64,000 bases of DNA from Dugong dugon (GCA_030035585.1 CM057466.1:58101233-58165232); one strand, 5' to 3'. Numbered from the stretch's first letter, positions 44,390 through 56,873 are shown. Numbers and translations: made by a program. Notes: generated by a model from the letters alone, not told the origin.

Positions 44390-45771
44390 CCGTGTAAGTA
44401 GATTTATTATAACTGTGCCACCACAATCTGGCCTGGGTCCCAGGCTCCTACAGTAATTTGCACTGCAGACGAATCATTAGCCCTTAATGATAAATGGATT
44501 AATTGGCCCACGTAGGTATATCCAGATACGTAATCTCGTTTTCGTGGGTTATGACTTCTTTGCTTGGACAGAGTTGAGCAGTCGAGGGATATTGTCTAAA
44601 GTCTGTGATTATTGAGTGAACCACATCGGCCTCAAAAGTATACGTGGCCAGTGTGGACGGGCCCAGATTGCAATCATCAGACAAGATGGGGACCCCGAAT
44701 GTGCATTCTGTCTGGTGATGTCAGCACATAATCCTTTTGCTTTGAGCTTTGCCAGTCTCTTACAGAATGTCTGCATGGGTAATAAGGTGGCGTGCTATTT
44801 TGGTATCAGGCTAAGTAGTCTTCGTCAGTTATTGAAATATGCAGAGACCTGTGCTTGTTAACTTTGTCCCGTGATAAGGAGTTTGCAGTGAAGGACTTAA
44901 CATATGAGGTAAATGGCAGGGTGAAAAGTGACTGGTTAAGGTTGGCCACCAGCCCTTTGCCTTCTCTTCCTTTGCAGACTTTCTGAGAGTAGGAAGGGGA
45001 GGAGATTATTACATAGCTGGGAAGGATCGAACAAGGTGGCAGGGGGCAGAGATGCGCACTAACATGCATTAAACAAGGTTGTATATTGATCAGGAAGAAG
45101 GAAGGACGGAAGGAGGGCGTGACGTCTCGTATTCATGGTGCCAATGATGTTTCTTTATGGTGATGGATAGCAGTCCTTTCCGAGCTTTGAATTCCCACAT
45201 TAAAGAATATCTTGCTTGGTTTCATTCATGGACTCCGTTGAATTTAAAGGAATAAGTGGACATTTGGGTTTTGGATTTTTTGCCTTAAAAAATCCTGACC
45301 TTAAGTGCCCGTGTGTGTTAATCCCATCTGTTCAGCTCATGAGGAGCATATCACACATGCTGGCTGTTTAAAAACAAATCCTTATAACTTTATAAAAAGA
45401 CATATTCTAATTTGGCTAGTTTCTAAATAAGCACCTCTCTTTTCCATGGGAGTAATGAAGGGCAGCTTTTTGTTAGGGGAATTGTGAAATTGCGTGCTTT
45501 TGTTAGTAGAACCTTTTTTTCTAGGGTGACCTGTTTTTCTGGTGTGAATGTTGGGAAAAGCCTGTTTGTTGGGAGACCTCCTGTTTTCACCACGGGATTC
45601 TCTTGGCCTTTTGAGCTGAAGTGCACCACACTCTGCTCCTTTGCAGGGCAGCCCCCAACAACGGAGACACCTGAGGGTGTTCTTATAGTTCCTTGGTTAT
45701 TGTCCATGGGTTCCCACTTGAATATGGGCTCCTTAAGAAAAGGAGTCAAGCCTGATTCAGCTTTATGTAGC
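44390..45771. other. Repeat-free block, candidate conserved non-coding element
   Basis: Nearly 1.4 kb without a recognised repeat. 44460-44860 carries closely spaced homeodomain-like words ('tcattagcccttaatgataa', 'tggattaattggcc') and a non-random, motif-rich look. Frames at 44499-44684, 44616-44861 and 45423-45822 conflict and match nothing known. Interpreted as possibly regulatory, unproven. Confidence 0.35.
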
Positions 45772-46798
45772 CAGTCTTCATTATTCATGGATTCCGTTCT
45801 TACAGATTCACCTACTTGCTAAAATTTATTTGTAACCCCAAAATCAATACTTGCAGCCAGCGCTTTCTCAGTCATTCATGGACATAAGGAAAATTTGAGT
45901 TACCCAATGCACATGTTCCCAGCTGTGATGTCAAGCCAGGTGACGCTCTGCCTTCTTGCTTCAGCTCTCATACTGTAAACACGTGTCCTTTTTGCGGTCT
46001 GTTCAGTGCCACTTTTTTTGCATTTTTGTGCTTTTTTTTAGAAATTGATTTCACTGTTTGAAATGGCCCCTAATATAGTGCTGAAGTGCTGTCTAGTGTT
46101 CCTAAACATGAGAAGGCTGTGATGTGCCTTATAGAGAAAATGCACGTGTTAGATAAGCTTTGTTCAGGCATGCGTTAGAGTGCTCTTGGCCGTGAGTTCA
46201 GTGTTAATAAATCAATAATGTTTACTAAATAAGGCATCTAATTGGTGTCTTTGAATTGTGTTGGCGAAGAATATTGAATACACCATGGACTGCCAAAAGA
46301 ATGAACAAATCTGTCTCAGAAGAAGTACAACCATAATGCTTATTGGAAGCGAGGATGGCGAGACTTTGTCTCACATACTTTGGACATGTTGTCAGGAGGG
46401 ACCAGTCCCTGGAGAAGGACATCATGCTTGGTAAAGTAGAGGGTCAGCAAAAAAGAGGAAGACCCTCAACGAGATAGACTGATACAGTGGCTGCAATAAT
46501 GGACTCAGACATAGCAGTGATTGTGAGGATGGCACAGGACCAGGCAGTGTTTTGTTCTGTAGTGCATAGGGTCATTATAAGTCAAAACTGACTCAAGGGC
46601 AGCTAACAACAACAATGAGATATCTAAACAGAAACACACATATAACAAGGTTATATGCTGATCAGTTGACAAAAAAGTTATGACTGTAGGCTTGCAGAAA
46701 CCTAACCCTGTATTTCCCTTAGTGCAATGGGTCGGCATTAGTCAATGTTCACAGCGACTTTATGGGACAGAACTGTCACTGATAGTGAGAATCGACTA
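45772..46798 (+). mobile_element. Tigger-type element split by an RTE fragment
   Basis: Same DNA transposon as 17383-18010 ('cagtcttcattattcatgga' start; 'gtgttaataaatcaataatg', 'ctaaccctgtatttccctta'; end 'gtgagaatcgacta'). The RTE 3' end at 46242-46621 interrupts it. No intact transposase. Confidence 0.8.
46242..46621 (+). mobile_element. RTE LINE 3' end nested in Tigger
   Basis: Best RTE copy here: 'gcgaggatggcgagactttg', 'ggagaaggacatcatgcttg', 'agaggaagaccctcaacgag', terminal 'gactcaagggcagctaacaa' and an AAC tail. The frame encodes RTE C-terminal fragments (EQICLRRS) with stops and shifts. ATCTAA at 46236-46241 and 46622-46627 looks like the target duplication. Confidence 0.9.
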
Positions 46799-47552
46799 TA
46801 TTCCCAACAGGCCAGGCTCTCAGTGCTTGTTGAGCAAGTTGGTGTATGATGGGATGAGATTTGTCCTGTGTATAAGCCTGCCTGGGCTTTGCTGGGGCTT
46901 TGGATGGTGTCTTTGCTGCCCAAGTGGCCGACTCCAAACAGTCCCCGGACCTCCATTAGAATAATGGAGGATAAACTGCACAATTGCTTCAGTCACTCTA
47001 CCTGTAGATTGAACAAAACAGTAAATGTTCACTTGTCACTTGAAAATGCTATCCTATAGAGGAAGGCTCTGAGTTTGACAAAATTTGTTGAGATTTCTGG
47101 GATCTGAAACCTAGACATTTATTTCTTTCTGAGGATATAAATTATCTCTAATAACAGTTTAGGTGTACATACTTACTACTTCACTTTCAATTTCAAAACT
47201 CAGACCCTTATCCAGAGGCAAACAGAGTGAATAACACTTTGACCACTACTTTCTGGCTGTGGGAAGACATTGGTGTGAAGTGAGGGTGGTGCACAGGTGC
47301 GGTTCATTAGTACACATGGCTGTGCTTCCCTGTGCCCCATTGTGTGCAAGTGCAGGGCTAGTTTCGGTTAAAAGTGGGTATAGATATTGAAGGGACATAT
47401 GTCTCAGATGAACTCAACACAAGGCATTTTGGGATGCCCTTGCCTCTGGCTGGGACTGGGGGAGGGTAGCCAGAGCTAGTGCACTCAGTCATCCTGATTC
47501 TCGTTGGCTGAGCTGTGGGTCAGGTCAGGGTGCAGCCCCACTGGAGGGACTG
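46799..47552. other. Unique non-coding DNA
   Basis: No repeat recognised. Frames 46680-46964 and 46868-47059 start in or run out of the Tigger sequence. Confidence 0.4.
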
Positions 47553-47759
47553 GATCATCAGTTGCTGTGAAGTCAACTCCAACTCATGGCGACTCCATGT
47601 GTGTCAGAGTAGAACTGTGCTCCATAGGGTTTTCAATGGATGGTTTTTCAGAAGTAGATTGCCAGGCCTTTCTTCTGAGGCACCTCTGGGTGAACTTGAG
47701 CCTCTAACCTTTCAGTTAGCAGTCCAGCATGTTAACTGTTTTCACCACCCAGGGACTCC
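47553..47759 (-). mobile_element. AfroSINE
   Basis: Reverse copy: 'atcagttgctgtgaagtcaa', 'gtagaactgtgctccatagg', 'gattgccaggcctttcttct', head at right 'ttcaccacccagggactcc'. Confidence 0.9.
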
Positions 47760-48689
47760 TGGAAGGACTGAAATGCCCATCAAAAAACCAATAGCTACTC
47801 TTCATTCAGAACTGCCATGTGCCAGGGTCTGAGCTAGGTACTTCCACTTCTCAGTTACTCTTGTTTTCCCCGTTTCATAGATGAGGAAACTGAGGCTCAC
47901 AAATTTAAAGAGTTCTATAAAACCTTTGGACTCCAGGATTGAAATCTAAGTCTGTCTCTCCCATGCCCCTTTGTTGAATTATGCTGCCCTTTGAATGGGG
48001 AGTGTGGGGGTGCTGCCACAAGAGAGCTGCATGGGTGGGAGTGTGACTGGTCATCTGCCCCGGTCCCAGCCTGCACTTGGTACCAGCCACACCTGGCACT
48101 GGACGGGCTGGGCCACTGCTTGCCCACTGGCTTTCCTCAGGATTAACTGAGGAATTTGCAGGAGCTTCCAAGCCACAGATGCTATCAGGTCTCAGTGAGC
48201 TGTGTGAACATTATCCCAGTCCCCTGAGTTACAGGGCCACTCTGGGAAGTCCTGTTCAGGGATAAACTGGCCACCTGTGAAATGAGTTCCCCACCCCCTC
48301 AGGCCTCTTTCTTCCTCTCTCCTTTAAGACCAACCTCTCCTCCATAGCCATAGTCTCAGTTCTGGCTGATGGTTGGAAATCTAACAGTGTTACAGAAATG
48401 GAAATTCAGGGCAAGTTAATTGCTAAGTGAAGTGGCAGATCTTGCCAAAGGTTCCCTTTGTCATGAAGACTCAGAAGGTGATGTTGGAGAACTGCTGGAA
48501 TCATTCCCATTGCAAATGAGGAGCCAGGAGAAGTAGACCAGATTACAGGTGGAGAGAGGAGGAGGGTGTGCAATGAGCATTTTTGGTTGTATTTTTTTAT
48601 GAGAAGTTATTTTTATTATAAAACCTGATTTCATTCGCACATGGTGATACTGAAATATCCTCCAAGGGATAAACATTTTGAACCTCAGA
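47760..48689. other. Unique DNA with a MIR trace
   Basis: 47830-47950 reads as a reverse MIR ('tagatgaggaaactgaggct'). The rest, to the L1 tail, has no recognised repeat or exon. Confidence 0.45.
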
Positions 48690-49300
48690 CATTTTTTATT
48701 TTTCTAAATTTTGTTTATTGTTGCTGTTGAGAATATGTACAGCAAAACATGCGCCAATTCAGCAGTTGGTACATGTGCAACTTAGTGACATTGATTACAT
48801 TATTTAAGTTGTGCAACCATTCTCACCCTCCTTTTCTGAGATGTTCTTCCCTCATTAACATAAACTCATTGCCGCTTTAGGTCCCTATCTATTCTTTCCA
48901 GCTGCTGTTGTCAATCTGATCCCATATAGATAGCACTTAAAAGAGCATAATGCTCAAGGCAGACCTTTTTAACTAGTTAAGCTAAACTGTTGTTTGGTTT
49001 TAAGAAGCCTTCAGGGGATATTTTTGGTTTAAGGTGTAAAGATTATCTCAGGGTAATAGTTTCAGGGGTACACCCAACCTTCATGGCTCCAGAAAGTCTG
49101 GAGTCCATGAGAATTTGAAAACGCTGTTGGATTCTGTTTGCTAGTAATTTCTTGAGGTTTTTTGCATCTATATTCTTAAGAGATACTGGCCTGTATTCCT
49201 TCCTTCTGTATCTTTTGGAAGAGTTTAAACAGTATTAATGTCATTCTTCTCTGAACGTTTGGTAGAATTCCCCAGTGAAGCCATCTGGTCCAGGACTTTT

Positions 49301-50271
49301 TTATTTTTTTTATTTTTTAATTTTTTTTCCCATACAAAAATTTATACACACATTGCTATGTGGCCCTAATTGCTCTCCACATACTGTGACAGCACACTCT
49401 TCCTTTCCACCCCTTATTCCCAATATCCATTCAACCAGCTCCTAACACTGTTTGCCTTCCCATCTCACCTCCGGACAGAGGCTGCCCTTTTAGTCTCTTG
49501 TATCTGCTTTAGCTAAGAGGCATGCTCCTTACGAGTATTGCTTTATGTCCCGCAGTCCAGTCCAATCCCTGTCTGAAGAGTTGACCTCGGAAATTGTTTT
49601 AGTTCTGGGCTGATAGAGAATCCAGGGGCCATGCTTTCCAGGGTTCCTCCAGTCTCATACCATTAAGTCTGGTCTTCTTACTAGAATTTGAGTTCTGCAC
49701 CCCACCTTTCTCCTGCTCCATCTGGGACTCTCTGTTGTGTTCCCTGTCAGGACGTTCATTGGTGGTAGCCGGGCACCAGCTAGTTCTTCTGGTCTCAGGC
49801 TGATGAAGTTTCTGGTTTATGTGTCCCTTTCTGTCTCTTGGGCTAATGCTTTCCTTTTGTCTTTGGTGTTCTTCATTCTCCTTTACTCCAAGTGGGTGGG
49901 ACCAATTGATGCATCTTAGATGGCCACTTGCAAGCTTTTAAGACCCAGATGCCACTCACCAAAGTAGGATGCAAAACATTTTCTTAATAAGCTTTGTTAT
50001 GCCAGTTGACCTAGATGTTCCCTGAAAGCATGGTCCCCAGACCCCTACTCCTGCTACTTTGTCCCTCAAAGTGTTTGATTGTATTCAGGAAATTTCTTAG
50101 CTTTGGTTTAGTCCAGTTGTGCTGACTTCCCCTGTAGTGTGTGCTGTCCTTCCCTTTACCTAAGCTAATTCTTATCTACTATCTAGTTAGTAAATAACCC
50201 TCACGCTTCCTCCCCACCCTCGTAACCATCGAAGAATGTTTTTTTCTGTGTTTAAACCTTTTCTTGAGTTC
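49301..50271 (-). other. 3'UTR of the inner L1
   Basis: About 0.95 kb from the ORF2 stop to the A/T-rich tail, long like other mammalian L1s. It contains the segments seen as truncated insertions elsewhere (15015-15495) and 'ggccacttgcaagcttttaa', also present at about 25780 and 59459. Confidence 0.85.
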
Positions 50272-53200
50272 TTATAATAGTAGTCTTATACAATATTTGT
50301 CCTTCTGTGACTGACTAAATTCACTCAGCATAATGACCTCCAGAGCTTCCTCCATGTTATGTTTCACGGCTTCGTGGTTGTTCTTTATAGTTGTGTAGTA
50401 TTCCATTGTGTGGCTATACCATGATTTGTTTATCCATTCTTCCATTAATGGGCACCTAGATACTTTCCATCTTTTTGCTATTGTGAACAGTGATGCAGTG
50501 AACATGGGTGTGCATATATCTATTCGTGTGACGGCTCTTATTTCTCTAGGATATATTCCAAGGAGTGGGATAGCTGGATCGTATGGTACTTCTATTTCTA
50601 GCTTTTTAAGGAAGCGCCAAATTGATTTCCAAAGTGGTTGTACCATTTTATACTCCCACCTACAGTGTGTAAGTGTTCCAGTTTCTCCACAACACCTCCA
50701 GCATTTATTATTTTGTGTTTTTTGGATTAATGCTAGCCTTGTTGGGGTGAGATGATATCTCATTATAGTTTTGATCTGCATTTCTCTAATGGCTAATGAT
50801 CGTGAGCATTTCTTCATGTGTCTGTTAGCCACCTGAATATCTTCTTTGGTGAAGTGCCTGTTTATATCCTTTGCCCATTTTTTAATTGGGTTATTTGTCT
50901 TTTTGTTGTTGAGGTTTTACAGTATCTTGTAGATTTTAGAGATTAGATGCTGATAGGATTTGTTGTAGCCAAAATTTTTTTCCCAGTCTGTAGGTTCTCT
51001 TTTGACTGTTTTGTTGAAGTCTTTTGATGAGCATAAGTGTTTGATTTTTAGGAGCTCCCAGTTATCTAGTCTTTCTTCTGGTAATTGTGCATTGTTACTT
51101 GTGGTGTGTATTGTGTTTATGCCATGTATTAGGGTTCCTAGCATTGTCCCTATTTTTTATTCCATGATGTTTATTGTTTTCGATTTTATATTTAAGTCTT
51201 TGGTCAATTTTGAGTTAGTTTTTGTGCATGGTGTGAGGTATGAGTCTTGTTTCAGTTTTTTGCAGAAGGATATCCAGTTATGCCAGCACCATTTGTTAAA
51301 GAGACTGTCTTTTCCCCAATTAACACACTTTGGGCCTTTGTCAAATATCAGCTGCTCATAGGTGGATGAATTTATGTCTGGATTCTCAATTCGGTTCCAT
51401 TGGTGTATGTATCTGTTGTTGTACCAGCACCAGGCTGTTTGACTACTGTGGCGGTATAATAGGTTCTAAAATAAGGTAGTGTGAGGCCTCCCACTTTGTT
51501 CTTCTTCTTGAGTAATGCTTTACTTATTTGGGGCCTCTTCCCTTTCTATACAAAGTTGGTGATTTGCTTCTCCATCTCATTGAAAAATGCCAGTGACATA
51601 TTCACAATGTTGAGTCTACCTATCCATGAGTAAGGTATGTTTTTCCACTTATGCAGGTCTCTTTTGGTTTCTTGCAGTAGTGTCTGTAGTTTTCATTGTA
51701 TAGGTCTTTTACATCTCTGGTTAGATTTATTCCTAAGTATTTTATCTTCTTGGGGGCTATTGTAAATGGTATTGATTTGGTGATTTCGTCTTCAAAGTTC
51801 TCTTTGTTGGTGTAAAGGAATCCAACTGATTTTTGTATGTTTTTCTTGTATCCTGAAACTTTGCTGAAATCTTGTATTAGTTCCAGTAGTTTTCTTGTGG
51901 ATTCTTTGGGGTTTTTTGCGTGTAAGCTCATATCATCTGCAAACAGAGATACTTTGACTTCTTCCCTACCAATTTAGATGCCCTTTATTTCTTTTTCTAG
52001 CCTAATTGCTCTGGCTAGGACCTCCAGCACAATGTTGAATAAGAGTGGTGATAAAGGGCATCCTTGTCTGGTTCCTCTTCTCAAGGGGAATGCTTTCAGA
52101 GTCTCTCCATTTAAGGTGATGTTGGCTGTTGGCTTTTTATAAATGCCCTTAATTATACTGAGGAATTTCCCTTCTATTCCTATTTTGTTGAGAGTTTTTT
52201 TTTTATCATGAATGGGTGTTGGACTTTGTCAGATGCCTTTTCTGCATCTATTGATAAGATCATGTGCTTCTTGTCTTTTGTTTTATTTACGTGATGGATT
52301 ACATTGATTGTTTTTCTAATGTTGAACCATCCCTGCATACCTGATATAAATCCTACTTGATCATGGTGAATTATTTTTTTGATATGTTGCTGAATTCTAA
52401 TGGTTAAAATTTTGTTGAGGATTTTTATGTCAATGTTCATGAGGGATATTGGTCTGTAATTTTCTTTTATTGTGGTGTCTGATACCTGGTTTTGGCATCA
52501 GGGTTATGCTGGCTTCTTAGAATGAGTTTGGGAGTATTCATCCTTTTCTGTGCTCTGAAATACCTTTAGGAGTAGTGGTGTTAACTCTTCTCTGAAAGGT
52601 TGGTAGACTTCTCCAGTGAAGCCATCCAGGCCAGGGCTTTTTTTTGTTGAGAGGTTTTTAATTACCTTTTCAATCTCTTCTTTTGTAATGGGTTCTTTAG
52701 TTGTTCTACCTCTGTTTGTGTTCATTTAGGTAGGTAGTGAGTTTCTAGAAATTTTTCCATTTCCTCCAGGTTTTCAAATTTGTTAGAGTACAATTCTTCA
52801 TAGTATTCTGTTATGATGCTTCTAATTTCAATTGGATCTGTTGTGATATCCCCCATCTCATTTCTTATACGGGTTATCTGCTTCCTCTGCTCTTTTTCTT
52901 TTGTCAGTTTGGCCAGTGGCTTATCAATTTTGTTGATCTTTTCAAAGAACCAGCTTTTGGTCTTGTTAACTCTTTCAATTGTTTTTCTATTCTCTTTCAT
53001 TTAATTCTGCTCTAATTCTTATCATTTCCTTTCGTCTGGCACCTGAGGCCTTCTTTTCCTACTCTCTTTCTGCTTGTTCCAGTTGTAGGGTTAATGTTTT
53101 GATTATGGCCCTTTCTTCTTTTGGGATGTGTGCATTTATTGCTATAAACTGACCTCTGAGCACTGCTTTTGCTGTGTCCCAAAGGTTCTGGTAGGATGTG

Positions 53201-54036
53201 TTTTCATTCTCATTTGATTCTATGAATTTCTTTATTCCATCCTTAATTTCTTCTATAACCAGTAGTTTTTGAGCAAGGTGTTGTTCAGTTCCCATGTGTT
53301 TGATTTTTCTTTCTTCCTTTTCTGTTGTTGATTTCTACTTTTATGGCTTTATGGTCAGAAAAGATGCTTTGTAATATTTCGATGTTTTGGATTTTGTTAA
53401 GGCTTGCTTTATGGCCTAATATGTGGTCTATTCTGGAGAATGTTCCATGTGCGTTGGAAAAGAAAGTATACTTGGCTGCTGTTGAGTGGAGTGTTCGGTA
53501 TATGTCTATGAGATCAAGTTGGTTGATTGTAGCGTATAGCTCTTCCATGTCTTTGTTGAGCTTCTTTCTGGATATTCTGTCCTTCACCAAAAGTGGTGTG
53601 TTGAAGTCTCCTACTACTTTTGTGGAGCTGTCTGTTTCTCCATTCGGTGCTGTTAGAGTTTGTTTTATGTCTTTTGGAGCCCTGTCATTTGGTGGGTAAA
53701 TATTTATTATAGTTATGTCTTCCTGGTGTTTTTACTCTTTAATCATTATATAGTGTACTTCTTTATCCTTTGCAGTGGATTTTACTTTAAAGTCTATTTT
53801 GTCAGAGATTAATACTGCCACTCGTGCTCTTTTTTAATTGTTGTTTGCTTTATATTTTTTTCCATCCTTTGAGTTTTAGCTTGTTTGTGTCTTTAAGTCT
53901 AAGGTTTGTCTCTTGTAGGCAGCATGTAGACGGATTGTGTTTTTTTATCCAGTCAGCCACTTTCTGTCTCTATTTGTGCATTTAGTCCATTTACATTCAG
54001 CGTAATTATCCATAGGTATGAGTTTAGTGCTGTCAT
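50272..54036 (-). pseudogene. L1 ORF2 (endonuclease-reverse transcriptase), broken
   Basis: In intact L1s, ORF2p nicks DNA and reverse-transcribes L1 RNA. ATG is at 54036. The APE-type endonuclease part runs about 53285-54036 (LNVNGLN near the start, CCLQET, and SDHKAI near 53330). The RT domain includes [17 protein letters not shown] (about 52330) and the catalytic FADDM at 51929-51943. The C-terminal domain is the frame 50272-50832 with [14 protein letters not shown] and [15 protein letters not shown]. About 1,255 codons if joined, close to the usual ORF2 length of about 1,275. It is interrupted by stops and frameshifts between the fragments 53285-53590, 53059-53295, 52722-53000, 52504-52725, 52180-52440, 51620-51931, 50917-51144 and 50272-50832. 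Confidence 0.93.
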
Positions 54037-54511
54037 TTTGATGGTTTTTTTTTGTGTGTGTGTGTATTGTTCACACTTTCTTTGTTCCACTTAATTTTCT
54101 GTGCTGAGTCATTTCTCTTTATGTATTTTCTTTTCATCTTTTTCATTGTTGTTGATTTTGTGTTTGCTGAGTCTTTATATGTTTCTAGTTTTTTATTTTG
54201 ACTTGTAGGATTGTTAGTTTCCTTTGTGATTACCTTAATATTTTCCCCTATTTTTCTAAGTTTATACAGTCTTTTATTTTTTTATATCGCCTTGACTTCA
54301 TCCCCATATGAAAAATCTATGTGTACGTTTTTTAAGTCCCTCTTCTTTGTTTTTATTTTGTCATCTTCTGCATGTTGACATCTGTTTCCCTATTTTCAGT
54401 GCTTTAGCTTTGATTTTCTTTTATAACTTCCCTATGTGGGTTGATATCTGGTTGCTTTGTCCTGTGTTCTAGTCTTGGGTTGTTATTTGATATTTTACTG
54501 ATTTTCTAACC
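54037..54511 (-). other. ORF1-ORF2 spacer of the inner L1
   Basis: About 475 bp of AT-rich non-coding sequence with a short TG run (54052-54066) separates the ORF1 end from the ORF2 ATG. Human L1 has a spacer of only about 63 bp. The outer L1 also has a long spacer (58214-58702). Confidence 0.75.
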
Positions 54512-55443
54512 AGAGGACTCACTTTAGTATTTCTTGTAATTTTGGTTTGGTTATTGCAAATTACCAAAACTTCTGTTTATCTGGAAATGCCCTAATTTCA
54601 CTATCATTTTTGAGAGACAGTTTTGCTGGATATATAAATCTTGGCTGGCAGTTCTTTTCTTTCACGCTTTTATATATGTCATCCCGTTGCCTTCTTGCCT
54701 GCCTAGTTTCTGCTGAGTAGTCTGAGCTTAGTCTTAGTGACTCTCCTTTGTAGATGACTTTTTGTTTATCCCTAGCTGCTCTTAAAATTCTCTCTTTATC
54801 TTTGGTTTTGGCAAGTTTGATTATAATACGTCTCAGTGATTTTCTTTTGGGATCTACCTTATGTGGGGTTCGACGAGCATCTTGTATAGATACCTTGTCA
54901 TCTTTCATGATATCAGGGAAGTTTTCTGCCATCAAATCTTCAACAGTTCTTTCTGTATTTTCTGTTATCCCCTCCTGTTCTGGTACTGCAGTCACTCATA
55001 GGTTATTCTTCTTGATAGAGTCCCACATAATTCTTAGGGTTTCTTCATTTTTTTTTAAATCCTTTTATCTGATTTTTCCTCAAATAAGTTAGTGTCAAGT
55101 GCTTTATCTGCAGTCTCACCAATTCTGACTTCCATTGCCTCAGTTCTGCTCTTATGACTTTCTATTGAGTTGTCTAATTCTTAAATTTTGTTGTTAATCT
55201 TCTGGATTTCTGATTGCTGTTTGTCTGTGGATTCTTGCAGCCTGTTAAATTTTCTTTACACTCTTCTCTAATCTTTTCAATTTCCTCTATTGTGTGTTCT
55301 GCATTTTGCATAATTTCCTTCCTGATTTCTTAAAGAGTTCTGTTTATTAATCTTTTGTATTCTGCTTCCGATAATTCCTAGAAGTTTTCCTCCTATGGAA
55401 AATTTCTAGATTCTTTATTTTGGGAGCTTGCTAAAGCTATCAT
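54512..55443 (-). pseudogene. L1 ORF1 (RNA-binding chaperone), broken
   Basis: ORF1p normally forms coiled-coil trimers that coat L1 RNA. The frame 54561-54995 holds the C-terminal RRM/CTD part, with motifs such as TVEDLMAENFPDI, RRIIIKLAKTKDKERIL and NCQPRFIYPAKLS. Upstream, about 55080-55440, the decayed sequence is rich in E/K/Q/L and looks like the coiled coil. WDSIKKNN lies at the junction, followed by a stop. A further stop cuts the last codons (after DKQKFW). The probable ATG is at 55443, giving about 310 codons. Confidence 0.85.
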
Positions 55444-56862
55444 GGATTGTCTGTTTATGTGATTTGATACTGACTGTTGTCTCCAAGCCAGCAATAAGTT
55501 ATATTTGTTTATTTTATGTTTGCTTACTGAGTACTGGCTTCTTGTTTTGTTTTGATATGCCCAAGTAGGCTGCTCGTATGAGCTAGTTTGATTATTGACA
55601 TCTTTGAAGCTCTAATATCCTGTCACCAAGTGGTTAGATCTGTTATTAGGTATGTGAGCTCAGGAGTCTACCCACTCCTACTGTATGGATTCAGCTCAGG
55701 TGCCCAGGTAGGTAGCCACCAAGTGTATGATGTAGACTCTCACCTACAGTCCTAGACAGGCATGGGTGATTGGTGTAGGTACAGGCATCTGGCTGCAGCA
55801 GGGGGTCACCCTCTGAGCAAGTCAGGGGGCTGATGGCCACCCCCAGGCATCCTGGAGTAAGGCGTGTCCCTGTTCCCTAGAGCGCATAGGTGGAGGGGTT
55901 TTGCAGCCGGACTATGAACACCTAATGCTGTTGCCTGAAAGGACTGGAGGGCACCTCTTATTCATGGGCTGCTATTGCAGGTGGTTAGATGGCATGGGTG
56001 GAGCCACCAGTCCTTAAGCCTCTGATGTGGGTAGGTGAAGACCCTGCTTAATGGGCAGAGCAGTGTCAAATGTCAAGTACCTGTGACTTCTCAGTTGAAA
56101 GAGTTGAAGTTAGACTTCTGGTATATACCCTGTTGTACTGAGGTAATGAGGGCGTTCGCTGCTGAGATGGGCCCACAGAAGTGTATGCAGAGGGAAAGGC
56201 AGAGTCCGTGGATTCCTTACTCCTGTGCCTAGGTAAAGGAGCTGTGCCTACCCTGGGTTCCTGGCTTAGGGGAGCCAGCAGTTTATTTTTTCCTCTGTTA
56301 ATTTGTTCACTCTCCAAGGCAGGGAGAATGGCTCTGGGTGTGTGACGGATTCTACTTCTGGCCCAGGGGACTTGGCAGTTGCTGAAGCTGGTTCGGAACA
56401 CAGTGCAAAGCAGGGAGCGGGGAGGTAGATGGTAGTGAGGTTTTTCCCTAAGGGGGGTGTTTTTGATCCACGTGGTAGGCTGTACACAATTACTTATCTT
56501 TTGCCAATCCAGGGCTGCTTCTCAGTGGTTCTGGGTCGCCATGTAAACTCTCTGGCGCTGGGTCTCTCTTGGTGTGGAAAACGCGCCTCCTGAGTACCTC
56601 CGCCTGCCTGCCTCACCACTCACCCCTGAACTGATCAGGCCTGAAGGGCTCAGGCTCTCGTTGGGTCACATCTGGCGACTCCTTGCTGCTTCCGAACCGT
56701 CTCTGTCTCCCCCTGCCACTCAGTCAGGTTCCTCAACTCTGCGTTTAATGTTCAGGGCTCCCAGATTGCCATATATAATCAATTGACTTGTTTTTTTGGG
56801 TCTTTGATGTAAGAGTGCCCACCAGAATCACCTGAATTACTCTGCCATCTTGGCCCCACCTC
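55444..56862 (-). promoter_or_regulatory. 5'UTR (internal promoter region) of the inner L1
   Basis: About 1.4 kb, GC-richer than the coding part, without open frames of note and without the tandem units found in the outer L1. The extreme 5' end has CAAGATGGC (gccatcttg on plus, 56844-56852), the YY1-type core that sets transcription start in human L1. Function is inferred from family resemblance. Confidence 0.7.
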
Positions 56863-56873
56863 CCAGGACTTTT

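Larger units (their letters stand above)
49301..56862 (-). mobile_element. Inner L1 LINE, full length but defective
   Basis: A 7,562-bp minus-strand L1 with perfect 11-bp target duplications CCAGGACTTTT at 49290-49300 and 56863-56873. Order on the minus strand: 5'UTR 56862-55444, ORF1 about 55443-54512, spacer, ORF2 54036-50272, 3'UTR 50271-49340, A/T-rich tail. The 5' end is a typical L1 start with a CAAGATGGC (YY1-like) core. ORF2 is split into at least seven frames, so it cannot move itself. Confidence 0.95.

Noticed and set aside
50272..50832. 186-codon frame as a host gene
   Set aside because: The motifs [14 protein letters not shown] and [13 protein letters not shown] identify it as the C-terminus of L1 ORF2.
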